Positions 46,686-54,303 of a stretch of DNA of 64,000 nucleotides are shown here, piece after piece. A program made the position numbers and the translations under genes. The notes beneath the pieces are model-generated. The model had not been told where the DNA came from, made no database searches, and saw only the letters and a program-made list of their open reading frames with translations. The first letter of the stretch is position 1, and the number at the start of each line of letters is the position of its first letter. Source of the stretch: Flavobacterium pectinovorum (lineage in GTDB: Bacteria > Bacteroidota > Bacteroidia > Flavobacteriales > Flavobacteriaceae); NCBI RefSeq assembly GCF_006438875.1, contig NZ_RCZH01000023.1:1-64000 (forward strand). Reading direction: 5' to 3'.

Positions 46686-47558
46686 CTAGAAATCTCCATA
46701 GTAAACCTGGAAGCAAGGTAATTTCAAATCATTTCTCCAAGTATCAACTACTTGATTTCTGTCGTCTAAGACAAATTCTACAAAGTATTTATCTTTGATG
46801 GATTCGTTGTAGATTTCGGTTTTTATGACGGAATCTTTTCGGCTGTCTTTGGTTTTTCTCATGATTAAGGCATCGTATTCGATTTCATGTTTTTCAAGAA
46901 AACGCAACGTTGGTTCTTTGTACCGGTCTTCTCTTCCTGAAACCAGTAATATTTCATAACCCAATTTCTTGTAATTTCTCAAAACATTCGCCACCGGATT
47001 ATTGATTTCGTCTTCGTCACATTTGCTCGCATCAAAAGGATTTCGTCCGTTCATTAATGCCAGTGTTCCGTCAAGATCGCAAATTATGGCTTTTGGCAAA
47101 TCAGGGTTTTGATCGCAGTATTCCGGAGAACCTTTAAAGAATTGTCGGTGCATTTTTTTGATCACTTTTTCTCCAACAGGTTTCTCTCTCAACGCATCTC
47201 TTTCGATACAAACCGCAACATCTGTATTGACTTCCAGAACCTCAACTTCTACCTTTTCATTGAATTTTGTGTTGTATTCCTGAACCAATTGTGAAACACG
47301 TTTAAAATTAGTATCCGATAAATTGGTATCATCAATCACAATGCTTTTTCCTTCTTCCAAAGCTTTTACGATTAATAAATCACGTACTTTTTTAACGAAT
47401 TTCTCATTGCTTTGTGTCGTGTTTCCGTTGTCAAACATCGCACGTAAATCGTCTCTGTTGATTCTTTTATAAGTTTCAGGATTATCTGCAATTATCTTTT
47501 TTGCCAAAGTAGATTTCCCACTTCCCGGTAATCCTTTCATTAAAATTACTTTTCTCAT
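46686..47558 (-). CDS. Polynucleotide kinase-phosphatase (T4 Pnkp-like)
   Basis: 290 residues (T4 Pnkp 301) from MRKVILMKG at 47558; the frame opens at 47591 inside the ligase gene. N-terminal 5'-kinase: P-loop GLPGSGKST (9-17), NRDDLRA (Asp36 general acid), DDTNL, Arg-rich ERDALREKPVG. C-terminal HAD 3'-phosphatase: ICDLDGTLAL (Asp161, Asp163). Heals 2',3'-cyclic phosphate / 5'-OH ends for the RNA ligase, whose stop is 1 nt upstream. The pair is a tRNA-repair operon driven by P2. Confidence 0.93.
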   Translation of the reverse strand: MRKVILMKGLPGSGKSTLAKKIIADNPETYKRINRDDLRAMFDNGNTTQSNEKFVKKVRDLLIVKALEEGKSIVIDDTNLSDTNFKRVSQLVQEYNTKFNEKVEVEVLEVNTDVAVCIERDALREKPVGEKVIKKMHRQFFKGSPEYCDQNPDLPKAIICDLDGTLALMNGRNPFDASKCDEDEINNPVANVLRNYKKLGYEILLVSGREDRYKEPTLRFLEKHEIEYDALIMRKTKDSRKDSVIKTEIYNESIKDKYFVEFVLDDRNQVVDTWRNDLKLPCFQVYYGDF

Positions 47559-47559
47559 T

Positions 47560-48576
47560 TTATTCTTCTTCTCTATTAAACGGTTTTTCAAATGTTGGCC
47601 GAATCATTTTCCATATAATCACCGAATAATCTTTGTTATTCAGCATGGCAAATAATACGCCCGAATGTTGACAAGTCAGGAAATACAAAGCGGTTTCTTT
47701 GACCGTTTCAAATACTTTGAAATCCTTTTCGGCCTGATCTTTTATTACCGCATATTTCGTTTCTAAATCTTTTTTAGTTTCTTTTACCCAATAAAAAAAC
47801 TCGTCCGGAACTCGTTCCAGAATTTCTTCCATTGGCTGATTGGTTTTCAAATATTCCCAGATATTCAAGTTAGAAACCTGAGTAATAATTCGGTGTAAAC
47901 GAAGATACTCTTCAAATTTAATTTTTACCCTGAAATTGTTTGAATATTTAATGATAAAACCTTCTTTGTCCGCAATATCCATTTCTTTTAAAACCAAAAG
48001 ATCTTTGATTCCGTTATACTTCTCAACCACAGGAAAACCAAGATCTTCAAGGTCAAATTCTTCTCCGGATTGTGTATCAATAATTGCCAGCAAAACCAAT
48101 TCTTCTGAAGCTCCGTAATCTAAAACAACTCGGTTTTCAGGATAAATAATTTCGAACATATACGTTTTGTTTTTATCCAAAAGTTCCCATGTCGTTTTGT
48201 ATTTTCCGTGTAACATTTCATTTGCTTTATCCGACTGAACGCTCGAAAAAGAACCTCGGCTTGCGATAAAAGGAACATCGTTTATCCAATATAAAATTCC
48301 CAATGAACCGTCCATTTTATCATAAACTTCAAAAGCTGTATTAGGAAGAACCTGATTTTCGATTTCGCCCAAATTGAAAAACTTAGGAAAAGGTCTTGCG
48401 ATTACATTTCCGTTTTTGTCCAAAATTAAACCTCTGCAAGCCAAGGTTACATCATTCCAGATTCTCTCAAATTGTGCGCTTTGGGTATAATTGTATATGT
48501 ATAAATCATGTTGTGGATGTTTATTTACCCTTACATAATTTTTGGAAATCATCTCTTTTAAAAGTGCTGTATTCAT
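47560..48576 (-). CDS. RNA ligase (T4 Rnl1-like)
   Basis: 338 residues. ACRGLILD before motif I; motif I YDKMDGS with adenylated Lys87; motif III YMFEIIYPENRVV; motif IV DKEGFIIK (Glu205); motif V RVKIKFEEY (Lys218/220). Followed by a C-terminal helical part as in T4 Rnl1, the anticodon-loop sealing ligase. In one operon with the Pnkp-like healing enzyme. The pair together repairs tRNA cut in the anticodon loop. Promoter P2 begins 18 nt upstream. Confidence 0.92.
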   Translation of the reverse strand: MNTALLKEMISKNYVRVNKHPQHDLYIYNYTQSAQFERIWNDVTLACRGLILDKNGNVIARPFPKFFNLGEIENQVLPNTAFEVYDKMDGSLGILYWINDVPFIASRGSFSSVQSDKANEMLHGKYKTTWELLDKNKTYMFEIIYPENRVVLDYGASEELVLLAIIDTQSGEEFDLEDLGFPVVEKYNGIKDLLVLKEMDIADKEGFIIKYSNNFRVKIKFEEYLRLHRIITQVSNLNIWEYLKTNQPMEEILERVPDEFFYWVKETKKDLETKYAVIKDQAEKDFKVFETVKETALYFLTCQHSGVLFAMLNNKDYSVIIWKMIRPTFEKPFNREEE

Positions 48577-48593
48577 AAGTTCTAATCTTTAAA

Positions 48594-48632
48594 CAAAGAT
48601 TCAAAAGTTACTGCGCAGTTATCTTGCGTAGA
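48594..48632 (-). promoter_or_regulatory. P2: palindrome (48610-48632) + -7 box
   Basis: CTACGCA...TGCGCAGT palindrome, 9 nt, then AATCTTTG; ligase ATG at 48576. One of six matching sites. Confidence 0.8.
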
Positions 48633-48689
48633 AGCTGAAAAGTAAGTTTTATTTTGATATATATTATTTCGCGCGAAGACGCTAAGGCA

Positions 48690-49303
48690 CAAAGTTTAAC
48701 CGCAATATTGTCATCTCGATCCCGAGGCTTCGGGAGAGAAATCCTCGTAAGTGACTCGACAAAGATTAGTCAGCACATTTTGTGTCATTTCAATTTCTAT
48801 GATAATACCAATTTTTTTTAGGAGCTAATCCCGCTATCCGTTACAATCTTTTGTGGCTCCCGAAGCCTCGGGACCGCCACAAAAGGATTTTCTCCCGAAG
48901 CTTCGGGACTATCGGGGCTAGGGCAATCATTTTCATAATAATATTTTCGTCTAATTTGTCATTTCGAGGAACGAGACCCGAGCGATAGCGAACAGACGAA
49001 GTAAATCACATAAAGTAGCTCGACAAAGATTGGCGATTACGGGAACGGAGTTTCTTGTGTGATTTCTCCCTCTGGTCGAAATGACAAGATGGGGTGTAGC
49101 CAATAGTTTATGCATAAAATTGGCCAGCGCATTTTTGCCATTTCGAGGCACGAGAAATCCTCGTAAGTGACTCGACAAAGATTAGTCAGCACATTTTGTG
49201 TCATTTCGAGGAACGAGAAATCACATAAAGTAGCTCGACAAAGATTGGCGATTACGGGAACGGAGTTTCTTGTGTGATTTCTCCCTTTGGTCGAAATGAC
49301 AAA
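48690..49303. repeat. Cluster of GTCATTTCGA palindromes
   Basis: Repeated blocks of TGTCATTTCGAGGAACGAGA, GTAGCTCGACAAAGATTGGC and TTGTGTGATTTCTCCC with GGTCGAAATGAC. At least two full copies (about 48958-49085 and 49138-49303) plus degenerate ones carrying CTCCCGAAGCTTCGGGA. The ORFs seen here are translations of the repeat. No gene found in the 48633-49320 gap. Confidence 0.8.
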
Positions 49304-49320
49304 CACAACGATTAAACCAA

Positions 49321-50091
49321 TTAAAATTTCTCATTTAACATGTCAATACATTCCTCTTTACAAGTCAAAAAACCATTTGCCGATTTAAATTCTCCAAAAT
49401 CATGAAGCAGTTTCAGCCAATGCTTGATATATTTCTGTAAAATCATTTTATCTTCTGCCGTAATTGTTTTTCTATATATAAATCCATCCAAATCATTGAA
49501 ATGGTTTACGAAGTTCTTCTTGGTATATATTTCAATATCGTTTTCGATAAGTGCGATATTTTGTCCGACATAAAAGGCTATAATTTTCCAAATATCTTCA
49601 TCTTTCGTATTCTTCTGATGAAATTCTGAAAGCGAAAAAAAATCTATTTTGTCCAGTACTTCCAATTTCAAATTAAAATCATGTATTCCTTTTAAAATTG
49701 GTCGAATCTGAGTTCTATATTCTGTTCGCGTTAACATCGTCAAAACGGTTCGAACGGCTTTGTAAATAGCCAGTGTTTTGTTTCTGATTTATTTTTTGGT
49801 GACTAATAATTCATATTCCTGTTGATGTAAAGGATACGTTTCAAGTAATGCATTATTGAGGGAATCAATCCAGGATTTGGTAAAAATTGTATCCGAGATT
49901 TTCCCGTTTTCGATTACTGCCAATGTTGCATTCCAATTCAGATTGTATTCTTTCAAAAGAAAAAAAACCTTGTTTTTTCGGTCTTCCTGTGTTTCCGGCA
50001 TATCTTCTTTTGGAACTATAATAATAACATCCTGATCCGTAGAATCATCAGAACCATAAATATAATACGGATAAGGAAAAGCATTTTTCAT
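49321..50091 (-). pseudogene. MNT-type nucleotidyltransferase interrupted by one in-frame TAA
   Basis: The first 100 codons from ATG 50091 contain YGSDDSTDQDVIII, a minimal nucleotidyltransferase motif (GS-x6-DxD), and end at a TAA at 49789-49791. Beyond it the same frame stays open for another 156 codons to 49321, including IRNKTLAIYKAVRTVL and a helical C-terminal part (LKGIHDFNLKLEVLDKIDF). So a ~256-codon gene is broken by a single stop. It has its own palindrome promoter P3, as do Rnl/Pnkp, Ro60 and the structured RNAs. Mutation, sequencing error or read-through cannot be told apart. Confidence 0.72.
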
Positions 50092-50116
50092 TTGTGATTG
50101 TATTAATTTGATGATA

Positions 50117-50155
50117 CAAATATTAAAAAAAGCTGCGCAGTTATTTTGCGCAGCT
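50117..50155 (-). promoter_or_regulatory. P3: palindrome (50131-50155) + -7 box, also array terminator
   Basis: AGCTGCGCA-N7-TGCGCAGCT palindrome followed (minus strand) by TTTTTTT, 8 nt then AATATTTG. It can both end the Y-RNA array and promote the nucleotidyltransferase gene. Confidence 0.75.
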
Positions 50156-50167
50156 TTTATAATTTTT

Positions 50168-50240
50168 AAAAGAGGTAATGTTTAGGGATGGTTTGTTTTT
50201 CATTGGAATCGAAGTAACCATTTCCTGACGACACTCTTTT
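50168..50240 (-). ncRNA. Y-RNA-like unit F (no tRNA module)
   Basis: Closing stem AAAAGAG/CTCTTTT, internal loop with TGTCGT on the 5' strand, second stem ATGGTT/AACCAT, then ACTTCGATTCCA and a short loop. Same plan as unit D. Confidence 0.65.
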
Positions 50241-50249
50241 TTAAGAGCA

Positions 50250-50332
50250 ATATTCTATTAGCGACTTTTAGGATTCGAACCTAATATAATCATGCCGCGA
50301 AGTAACACTTTATACACGGCATATTATAATTT
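50250..50332 (-). ncRNA. Y-RNA-like unit E (partial)
   Basis: A hairpin TATAAT-ATGCCG / CGGCAT-ATTATA enclosing GTGTTACTTCG, then a T-arm TTAGG-TTCGAAT-CCTAA and AAGTCGC; no D-arm. Confidence 0.6.
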
Positions 50333-50333
50333 T

Positions 50334-50397
50334 GAAAAAGCAACAATTGATGAGAATTCTTTTTGGAACGAAGTATTTCTCACACACAACATTTTTC
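50334..50397 (-). ncRNA. Y-RNA-like unit D (minimal)
   Basis: Closing stem GAAAAA/TTTTTC, loop TGTTGTGTGT, second stem GAGAA/TTCTC, ATACTTCGTTCCA inside. No tRNA-like module. Confidence 0.65.
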
Positions 50398-50403
50398 GAT
50401 TTT

Positions 50404-50540
50404 AAAAAGAAGTAAAAGACAATAAGAGAAACGGGGCTTGTCTTGCCAGAGTCGAACTGGATAACCTTGCTGATTCTACAACTTCGCTATTCCTCCCCAA
50501 ATTTGAGACGAAGTAACTCTTGTTTACGACATTCTTTTTT
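50404..50540 (-). ncRNA. Y-RNA-like unit C
   Basis: Closing stem AAAAAGAA/TTCTTTTT, internal loop TGTCGTAAAC, second stem AAGAG/CTCTT, GTTACTTCG, then a tRNA-like module in canonical order with GGGG/CCCC and T-arm CCAG-TTCGACT-CTGG but a poor D-arm. Confidence 0.65.
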
Positions 50541-50545
50541 ATTTT

Positions 50546-50680
50546 AAAGTATTGGATAATAATCAATAAGAGACTATATAATTGTGTGTTACCATTTCAC
50601 TATCAGCCTAAACTGAACAGGATTCGAACCTGTACTACAATTCCCCTGAAGTAACTCTTATCTACGAAACCAATACCTTT
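50546..50680 (-). ncRNA. Y-RNA-like unit B (permuted tRNA-like)
   Basis: Closing stem GTATTGG/CCAATAC, second stem ATAAGAG/CTCTTAT, GTTACTTCA, stem AATTGT/ACAATT, T-arm ACAGG-TTCGAAT-CCTGT, acceptor-type hairpin TCAGT/GCTGA with tetraloop, TA, D-arm GTG-AAATGGTAA-CAC. The best unit for full Y-RNA architecture. Confidence 0.72.
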
Positions 50681-50685
50681 ATTTT

Positions 50686-50812
50686 AAAACAAGGCTACAT
50701 TCAAAAAGATATTTCTGCTCTAACCACTGAGCTACATTTCTATATATAACAATAAAATTGATGGGGATTGAACCCACGACACGAAGGAGCTCTTTTTTAC
50801 GACACTTGTTTT
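50686..50812 (-). ncRNA. Y-RNA-like unit A (permuted tRNA-like)
   Basis: Closing stem AAAACAAG/CTTGTTTT, internal loop TGTCGTA opposite GAATGTAGC, second stem AAAAAGA/TCTTTTT, T-arm GTGGG-TTCAATC-CCCAT, capped acceptor stem CAATTTTA/TAGAAATG (7 of 8), TA, D-arm GCTC-AGTGGTTA-GAGC. First unit after promoter P4. Confidence 0.72.
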
Positions 50813-50841
50813 TTATTATTTTTCAATGAACATTTCTATTG

Positions 50842-50881
50842 CAAAGATTCAAATACTACTGCGCAATTATTTTGCGCAGCA
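50842..50881 (-). promoter_or_regulatory. P4: palindrome (50858-50881) + -7 box
   Basis: CTGCGCA-N8-TGCGCAG palindrome, 9 nt, then AATCTTTG, placed between the Ro60 stop and unit A. Confidence 0.8.
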
Positions 50882-50890
50882 GATATTTTT

Positions 50891-52408
50891 CTACAATTCT
50901 ATACGGTTAATGTAATTCAACGCGCTATTTTTATCGTCTAAAGCATTCAATACATCAAACACTTTATCTGACCAACCGGCTATTAAATACACATCGTTTT
51001 TCTCGACATTTATTGGTGTCTGACCGTAACCTGCCAAGTCAAACAAATACAATTTTGCATTTGGAGCGATCGCTTTGTATCGGTTCCATGAATACGCAAA
51101 TGAATCTTTCGTCATATTACTATTCCACATTTGAACATCGGTAAATAGCATTACTTTATCAACGATTTCATTTCGTTTTATCAAATCTTCCAAAACCAAA
51201 TAACCATTTGTCGAGTAACCTACTTCACCTTCTCGCTTGTAATATTCGTTTACGTTGGACAATATCGCTCGTTTTGGCATATTGATAATTTTCCATCGAT
51301 CACCAAACATACCACTTACCACATCTTTGCAACGGCTTTGCAGCAACATACCCAACATCAAACCAATATCGTAAAGCATTATTTTACTTTTTGGCGAGAT
51401 GTTTTTTTGCATCGAACCAGAAACATCACAAGCTATTACAACTGATGTACTGACATCAAAACCTTTTATGTTTTGTGCGCTCGCCATAACAGCCTCTTCT
51501 AAAGCATCCAAAATCATTGGTACGTATTTAGAATTCAACTCTTTTAACTCACGATATGCAGCTAAAAATCGGAATGGTAATTGTTTCGAGTTTGCAACCG
51601 CTTTTTCATTAGAAAGATAATCACAAACTTTTGAGATATGATATCGCGAAACATTGGCTTCGACTATATTTCGCAAATTACGCAACAATGCCATATAACC
51701 TATTTTGTTGCTATCGATCAATTCTTCCCATTTTTGGGTGAATGCTTTTTGCTTTTCGGCTTCGTTATAATATTTTAACTGACCTACTTTCGATAATTCG
51801 GTTTCCCAGGTATAAGGCGTTTGCAAAGCATCGTTTACTATTTTGTTGAATAATACTTGTTGTGCTTCGTCTTTTGCTTTTAGATGTACCAAAAACAAGG
51901 CATCTTTTAATTTTACCGCACCATCACGATTGTATTTTGCAAATTGGTATTCATCAAATTTATTGAATGAATTTGCTAAACCTTTTTGGATTTGTTTCGA
52001 TAAACGGTTTAGTTTTTTCACGCCGTTTCGTTCGTTTGCCATTTGGTAATACGCCAATAATTCGGTTATTTCGTCGGCACGTTGTATAACTTGCGTAATC
52101 ATTTTACTGATTAACGAATCACCGGAATATATTTTTGCTAATTCTACGATTAAAACTAATGGAACGGAACGCATGTGCATTTCGTTTCGGGCATAAACCG
52201 CCAATTTTGCTACAAATACCGGATTACTCTTTTGGATTAAATCTTTAATTCTTTCTAAACGAGTTGTATCTTTTTCATAAAATGAAGCATTTAAACTTGT
52301 TGTCACAACCGCTGCATACAATTCATAATCTGGCGTTAACGGAAAAGCTACAGCATTTTCGTAATTAACTACGGTGTTTTTTTCTTTTGCTAAAAAATTG
52401 AATTTCAT
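50891..52408 (-). CDS. rsr: TROVE domain protein (Ro60 orthologue)
   Basis: 505 residues. N-terminal HEAT-like TROVE ring (about 15-310: FVAKLAVYARNEMHMRSVPL and PFRFLAAYRELKELNSKYVP), then a vWA domain with MIDAS CDVSGSMQ (Asp328-x-Ser-x-Ser332). Ro60 binds Y RNAs outside the ring and misfolded RNA 3' ends in its pore, working in RNA quality control. In bacteria it acts with Y RNA and exonucleases. The array of Y-RNA-like units begins about 80 nt downstream and has its own promoter. Transcribed from P5, about 48 nt leader. Cytoplasmic. Confidence 0.95.
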   Translation of the reverse strand: MKFNFLAKEKNTVVNYENAVAFPLTPDYELYAAVVTTSLNASFYEKDTTRLERIKDLIQKSNPVFVAKLAVYARNEMHMRSVPLVLIVELAKIYSGDSLISKMITQVIQRADEITELLAYYQMANERNGVKKLNRLSKQIQKGLANSFNKFDEYQFAKYNRDGAVKLKDALFLVHLKAKDEAQQVLFNKIVNDALQTPYTWETELSKVGQLKYYNEAEKQKAFTQKWEELIDSNKIGYMALLRNLRNIVEANVSRYHISKVCDYLSNEKAVANSKQLPFRFLAAYRELKELNSKYVPMILDALEEAVMASAQNIKGFDVSTSVVIACDVSGSMQKNISPKSKIMLYDIGLMLGMLLQSRCKDVVSGMFGDRWKIINMPKRAILSNVNEYYKREGEVGYSTNGYLVLEDLIKRNEIVDKVMLFTDVQMWNSNMTKDSFAYSWNRYKAIAPNAKLYLFDLAGYGQTPINVEKNDVYLIAGWSDKVFDVLNALDDKNSALNYINRIEL

Positions 52409-52462
52409 AATTTCTCGTTTTTAAAAATTAAACAATCTCTTGTTGTTTCTTTTTGATGTTAC

Positions 52463-52501
52463 AAAGATTTCGATTGTACTACGCACTTATTTTGCGCAGT
52501 A
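52463..52501 (-). promoter_or_regulatory. P5: palindrome (52479-52501) + -7 box
   Basis: ACTGCGCA-N7-TGCGTAGT palindrome, 9 nt, then AATCTTTG, 55 nt upstream of the Ro60 ATG. Confidence 0.82.
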
Positions 52502-52520
52502 AAAAAATCTTTTATTTTTG

Positions 52521-52711
52521 TGACCCTGATGAGATTCGAACTCATATTCCCTTTCGGGCATTGCGGCTCTAAATACGCTTCCCTACTTTCCCTAACGATT
52601 TCGGTGCTTCTGTAAATTCTACCCATTAGTCCGCTCGGGTCTAACCGGAATATCCGCAAACTCTACAGTCAGTAATTTTTCTGTAGGCTTTTCCTTTTAA
52701 GCTACAAGGCC
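52521..52711 (-). ncRNA. Giant tRNA-like RNA (191 nt)
   Basis: 5' GGCCTTG pairs with 3' CAGGGTC (7 of 7 counting G-T pairs) and TA + D-arm GCTT-AAAAGGAA-AAGC follow the 5' strand; T-arm ATGAG-TTCGAAT-CTCAT precedes the 3' strand. Between them lie ~140 nt: hairpin CTACAG/CTGTAG, a long stem TTGCGG/CCGCAA and a GAAA tetraloop hairpin CCC-GAAA-GGG. So a tRNA with an enlarged anticodon/variable region. Driven by P6 and followed directly by P5. Not a canonical tmRNA: it has a D-stem and no recognised tag ORF. Confidence 0.7.
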
Positions 52712-52727
52712 TTTCGTTTTGACATTA

Positions 52728-52766
52728 CAAAGATTTCAGAACCACTACGCAATTATTTTGCGCAGT
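52728..52766 (-). promoter_or_regulatory. P6: palindrome (52744-52766) + -7 box
   Basis: ACTGCGCA-N7-TGCGTAGT palindrome, 9 nt, then AATCTTTG, 17 nt upstream of the giant tRNA-like RNA. Confidence 0.8.
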
Positions 52767-52810
52767 AAAAAAAGAATTCTATATTTGAGTAGATATTTAG
52801 GTGACAAAAA

Positions 52811-53160
52811 TCGCCTAAGTCCCATAGGGATGGCATATTTATAGATTTTTTTAGATTTGACAAAAACAATAAAGTCCCAGAGGGACAACATATTTATAGC
52901 TATTATTGAGATTTGATAAAATCACGAAAGTCCCAGAGGGACGACATATTTATAGCTATTTTTAAGATTTGACAAAAACCATAAAGTCCCAGAGGGACGA
53001 CATATTTATAGCTATTTTTCCAAAAACATTTCAAGAACCCCAGCGGGGTGACATATTTTATTGATTAAACATAAAAGCCGAAATGTCGCTCCGCTGGAGC
53101 TTTTGATCCCTTCTAATAAATTGCTATAAATATTACGGCTATAAATATTACGCTCCTATG
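52811..53160. repeat. Tandem GTCCCAGAGGGACGACATATTTATAG-type repeats
   Basis: Four tandem copies, about 57 bp each, of AAAGTCCCAGAGGGAC + GACATATTTATAGCTATTTT (first one diverged), then a related unit near 53040 (CCCCAGCGGGGTGACATATTT) and CTATAAATATTACG twice. Common Bacteroidota dispersed palindrome; not CRISPR, as there are no variable spacers. Confidence 0.8.
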
Positions 53161-53192
53161 GAGCTTTACATTAAGATTTAAATAAAAACTAC

Positions 53193-53807
53193 ATGAATTT
53201 AAAGGAAAAATATGCCGAATTGCTTGCAAATATTGGCTTTGACGAAAAAGCAATTGAAAAAAATTGGTTTGATTTAGAAAAGGCATATTCCAAGAAATCA
53301 AGATATTATCACAATCTGACGCATATTAACGATATGATTGAATGTTTTGAAATGTATTTTGACAAACTTCAATTCCCAAATGAGGTTTTGTATTCGATCT
53401 TTTATCATGACTATATCTATGTAAGCAGTAAAAAAGATAACGAGCTCAAAAGTGCTGAGTTTGCAGTTAAAATTCTGCCGAAAAGTTCTAATATAAATCA
53501 GAAATTGGTATTTGATATGATTTGTGCGACGCAATTGCACCAACATAATGAGGTTGAAGATATTAATTGGTTAATTGATTTTGATTTGAAAATTCTTGCC
53601 CGAGGTTGGTCTGAATATCAAATTTATTTTGAACAGATTCGAAAGGAATATCGCATTTATCCTGATTTTCTTTATAAACCGGGACGCGCAAAGGCTTTGA
53701 AACATTTTCTGGAATATGATTCTATTTTTCAAACAGATGTATTCAGGAAATTGTATGAAAAGAAAGCAAGGACGAATATTGAACGGGAGGTTTTATTCTT
53801 GACGTAA
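53193..53807 (+). CDS. HD-superfamily phosphohydrolase
   Basis: 204 residues of the predicted metal-dependent HD type (COG4339-like). Metal ligands: RYYHNLTHI (His), FYHDYIY (HD), and DFDLKILA (Asp). HD enzymes of this group recur in RNA-repair operons and may process cyclic phosphates or nucleotides; substrate unproven. Transcribed opposite to Ro60, 480 nt downstream of P6 region. Starts at ATG 53193. Confidence 0.82.
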   Translation: MNLKEKYAELLANIGFDEKAIEKNWFDLEKAYSKKSRYYHNLTHINDMIECFEMYFDKLQFPNEVLYSIFYHDYIYVSSKKDNELKSAEFAVKILPKSSNINQKLVFDMICATQLHQHNEVEDINWLIDFDLKILARGWSEYQIYFEQIRKEYRIYPDFLYKPGRAKALKHFLEYDSIFQTDVFRKLYEKKARTNIEREVLFLT

Positions 53808-53834
53808 AAATTTTCGTGATTTATTTACAACGAA

Positions 53835-53930
53835 TTTCTGTAGAGGAACACAGCAGTGCGTCTTTCGCGATCTGAATAAATTGTGGTTACGATGTGTTAG
53901 ACGCACTGCTGTGCGTCTCTACGGAAAATG
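53835..53930. repeat. ACGCACTGCTGTGCGTCT palindrome
   Basis: Arms GTAGAGGAACACAGCAGTGC and GACGCACTGCTGTGCGTCTC around a short centre; related to 7216-7233. Confidence 0.7.
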
Positions 53931-54128
53931 ATGGCGGAAAATTGGAATCTAGAATTGGGAATTGAAAAACCCAGATTATAACAATGTATAAACGAGATTT
54001 TGTTGTTATCATAATTACGTGAGGGATAGAGGCGATATCCTTTTGTGAAGTGGAACGGAACAAAAGATAAAGCCGAAAGCCCGACCCGGAGGGACACACC
54101 CAAAACATGCTGGTAATATAATTGTTAA

Positions 54129-54296
54129 GCAAAAAAATAATCGCGCAAAGTAGCAAAGTAGCAAAGTTTTATTTTTAAAGCCACTCCCGATAGCTATCGG
54201 GATAAAGTATAAAAAATGATTAAAAAAATCTGCTCGATCTGCTAAATCTGCGAGAAACAAAAAAACTTAGTGCCTTTGCGCCTTTGCGGCAAAACA
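54129..54296. repeat. Mixed palindromes before the WYL gene
   Basis: CGCAAAGTAGCAAAGTAGCA, then ACTCCCGATAGCTATCGGGA, then CTGCTCGATCTGCTAAATCT and CTTTGCGCCTTTGCGGCAAA. Partial copies of families described at 7 kb, 34.5 kb and 45 kb. The 53931-54128 stretch holds nothing recognised. Confidence 0.65.
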
Positions 54297-54303
54297 AAAT
54301 AAT

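Noticed and set aside
48951..49306. Two overlapping minus-strand ORFs (75 and 89 residues)
   Set aside because: They translate the GTCATTTCGA repeat blocks; the residues RPEGEITQET / RGRNHTRNS recur with each repeat copy.
52459..52659. 66-residue minus-strand ORF
   Set aside because: It lies across the giant tRNA-like RNA and promoter P5; its frame is explained by the RNA structure and has no protein features.
52521..52711. Group I intron in a tRNA
   Set aside because: About 140 nt is shorter than usual group I introns and no P7/G-site pattern was recognised; left only as a possibility to test.
52521..52711. tmRNA (ssrA)
   Set aside because: It has a D-stem and no recognisable tag reading frame ending in ALAA-like residues.
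52811..53025. Possible CRISPR array
   Set aside because: Repeat unit is continuous with near-identical intervals; there are no unique spacers and no cas genes.
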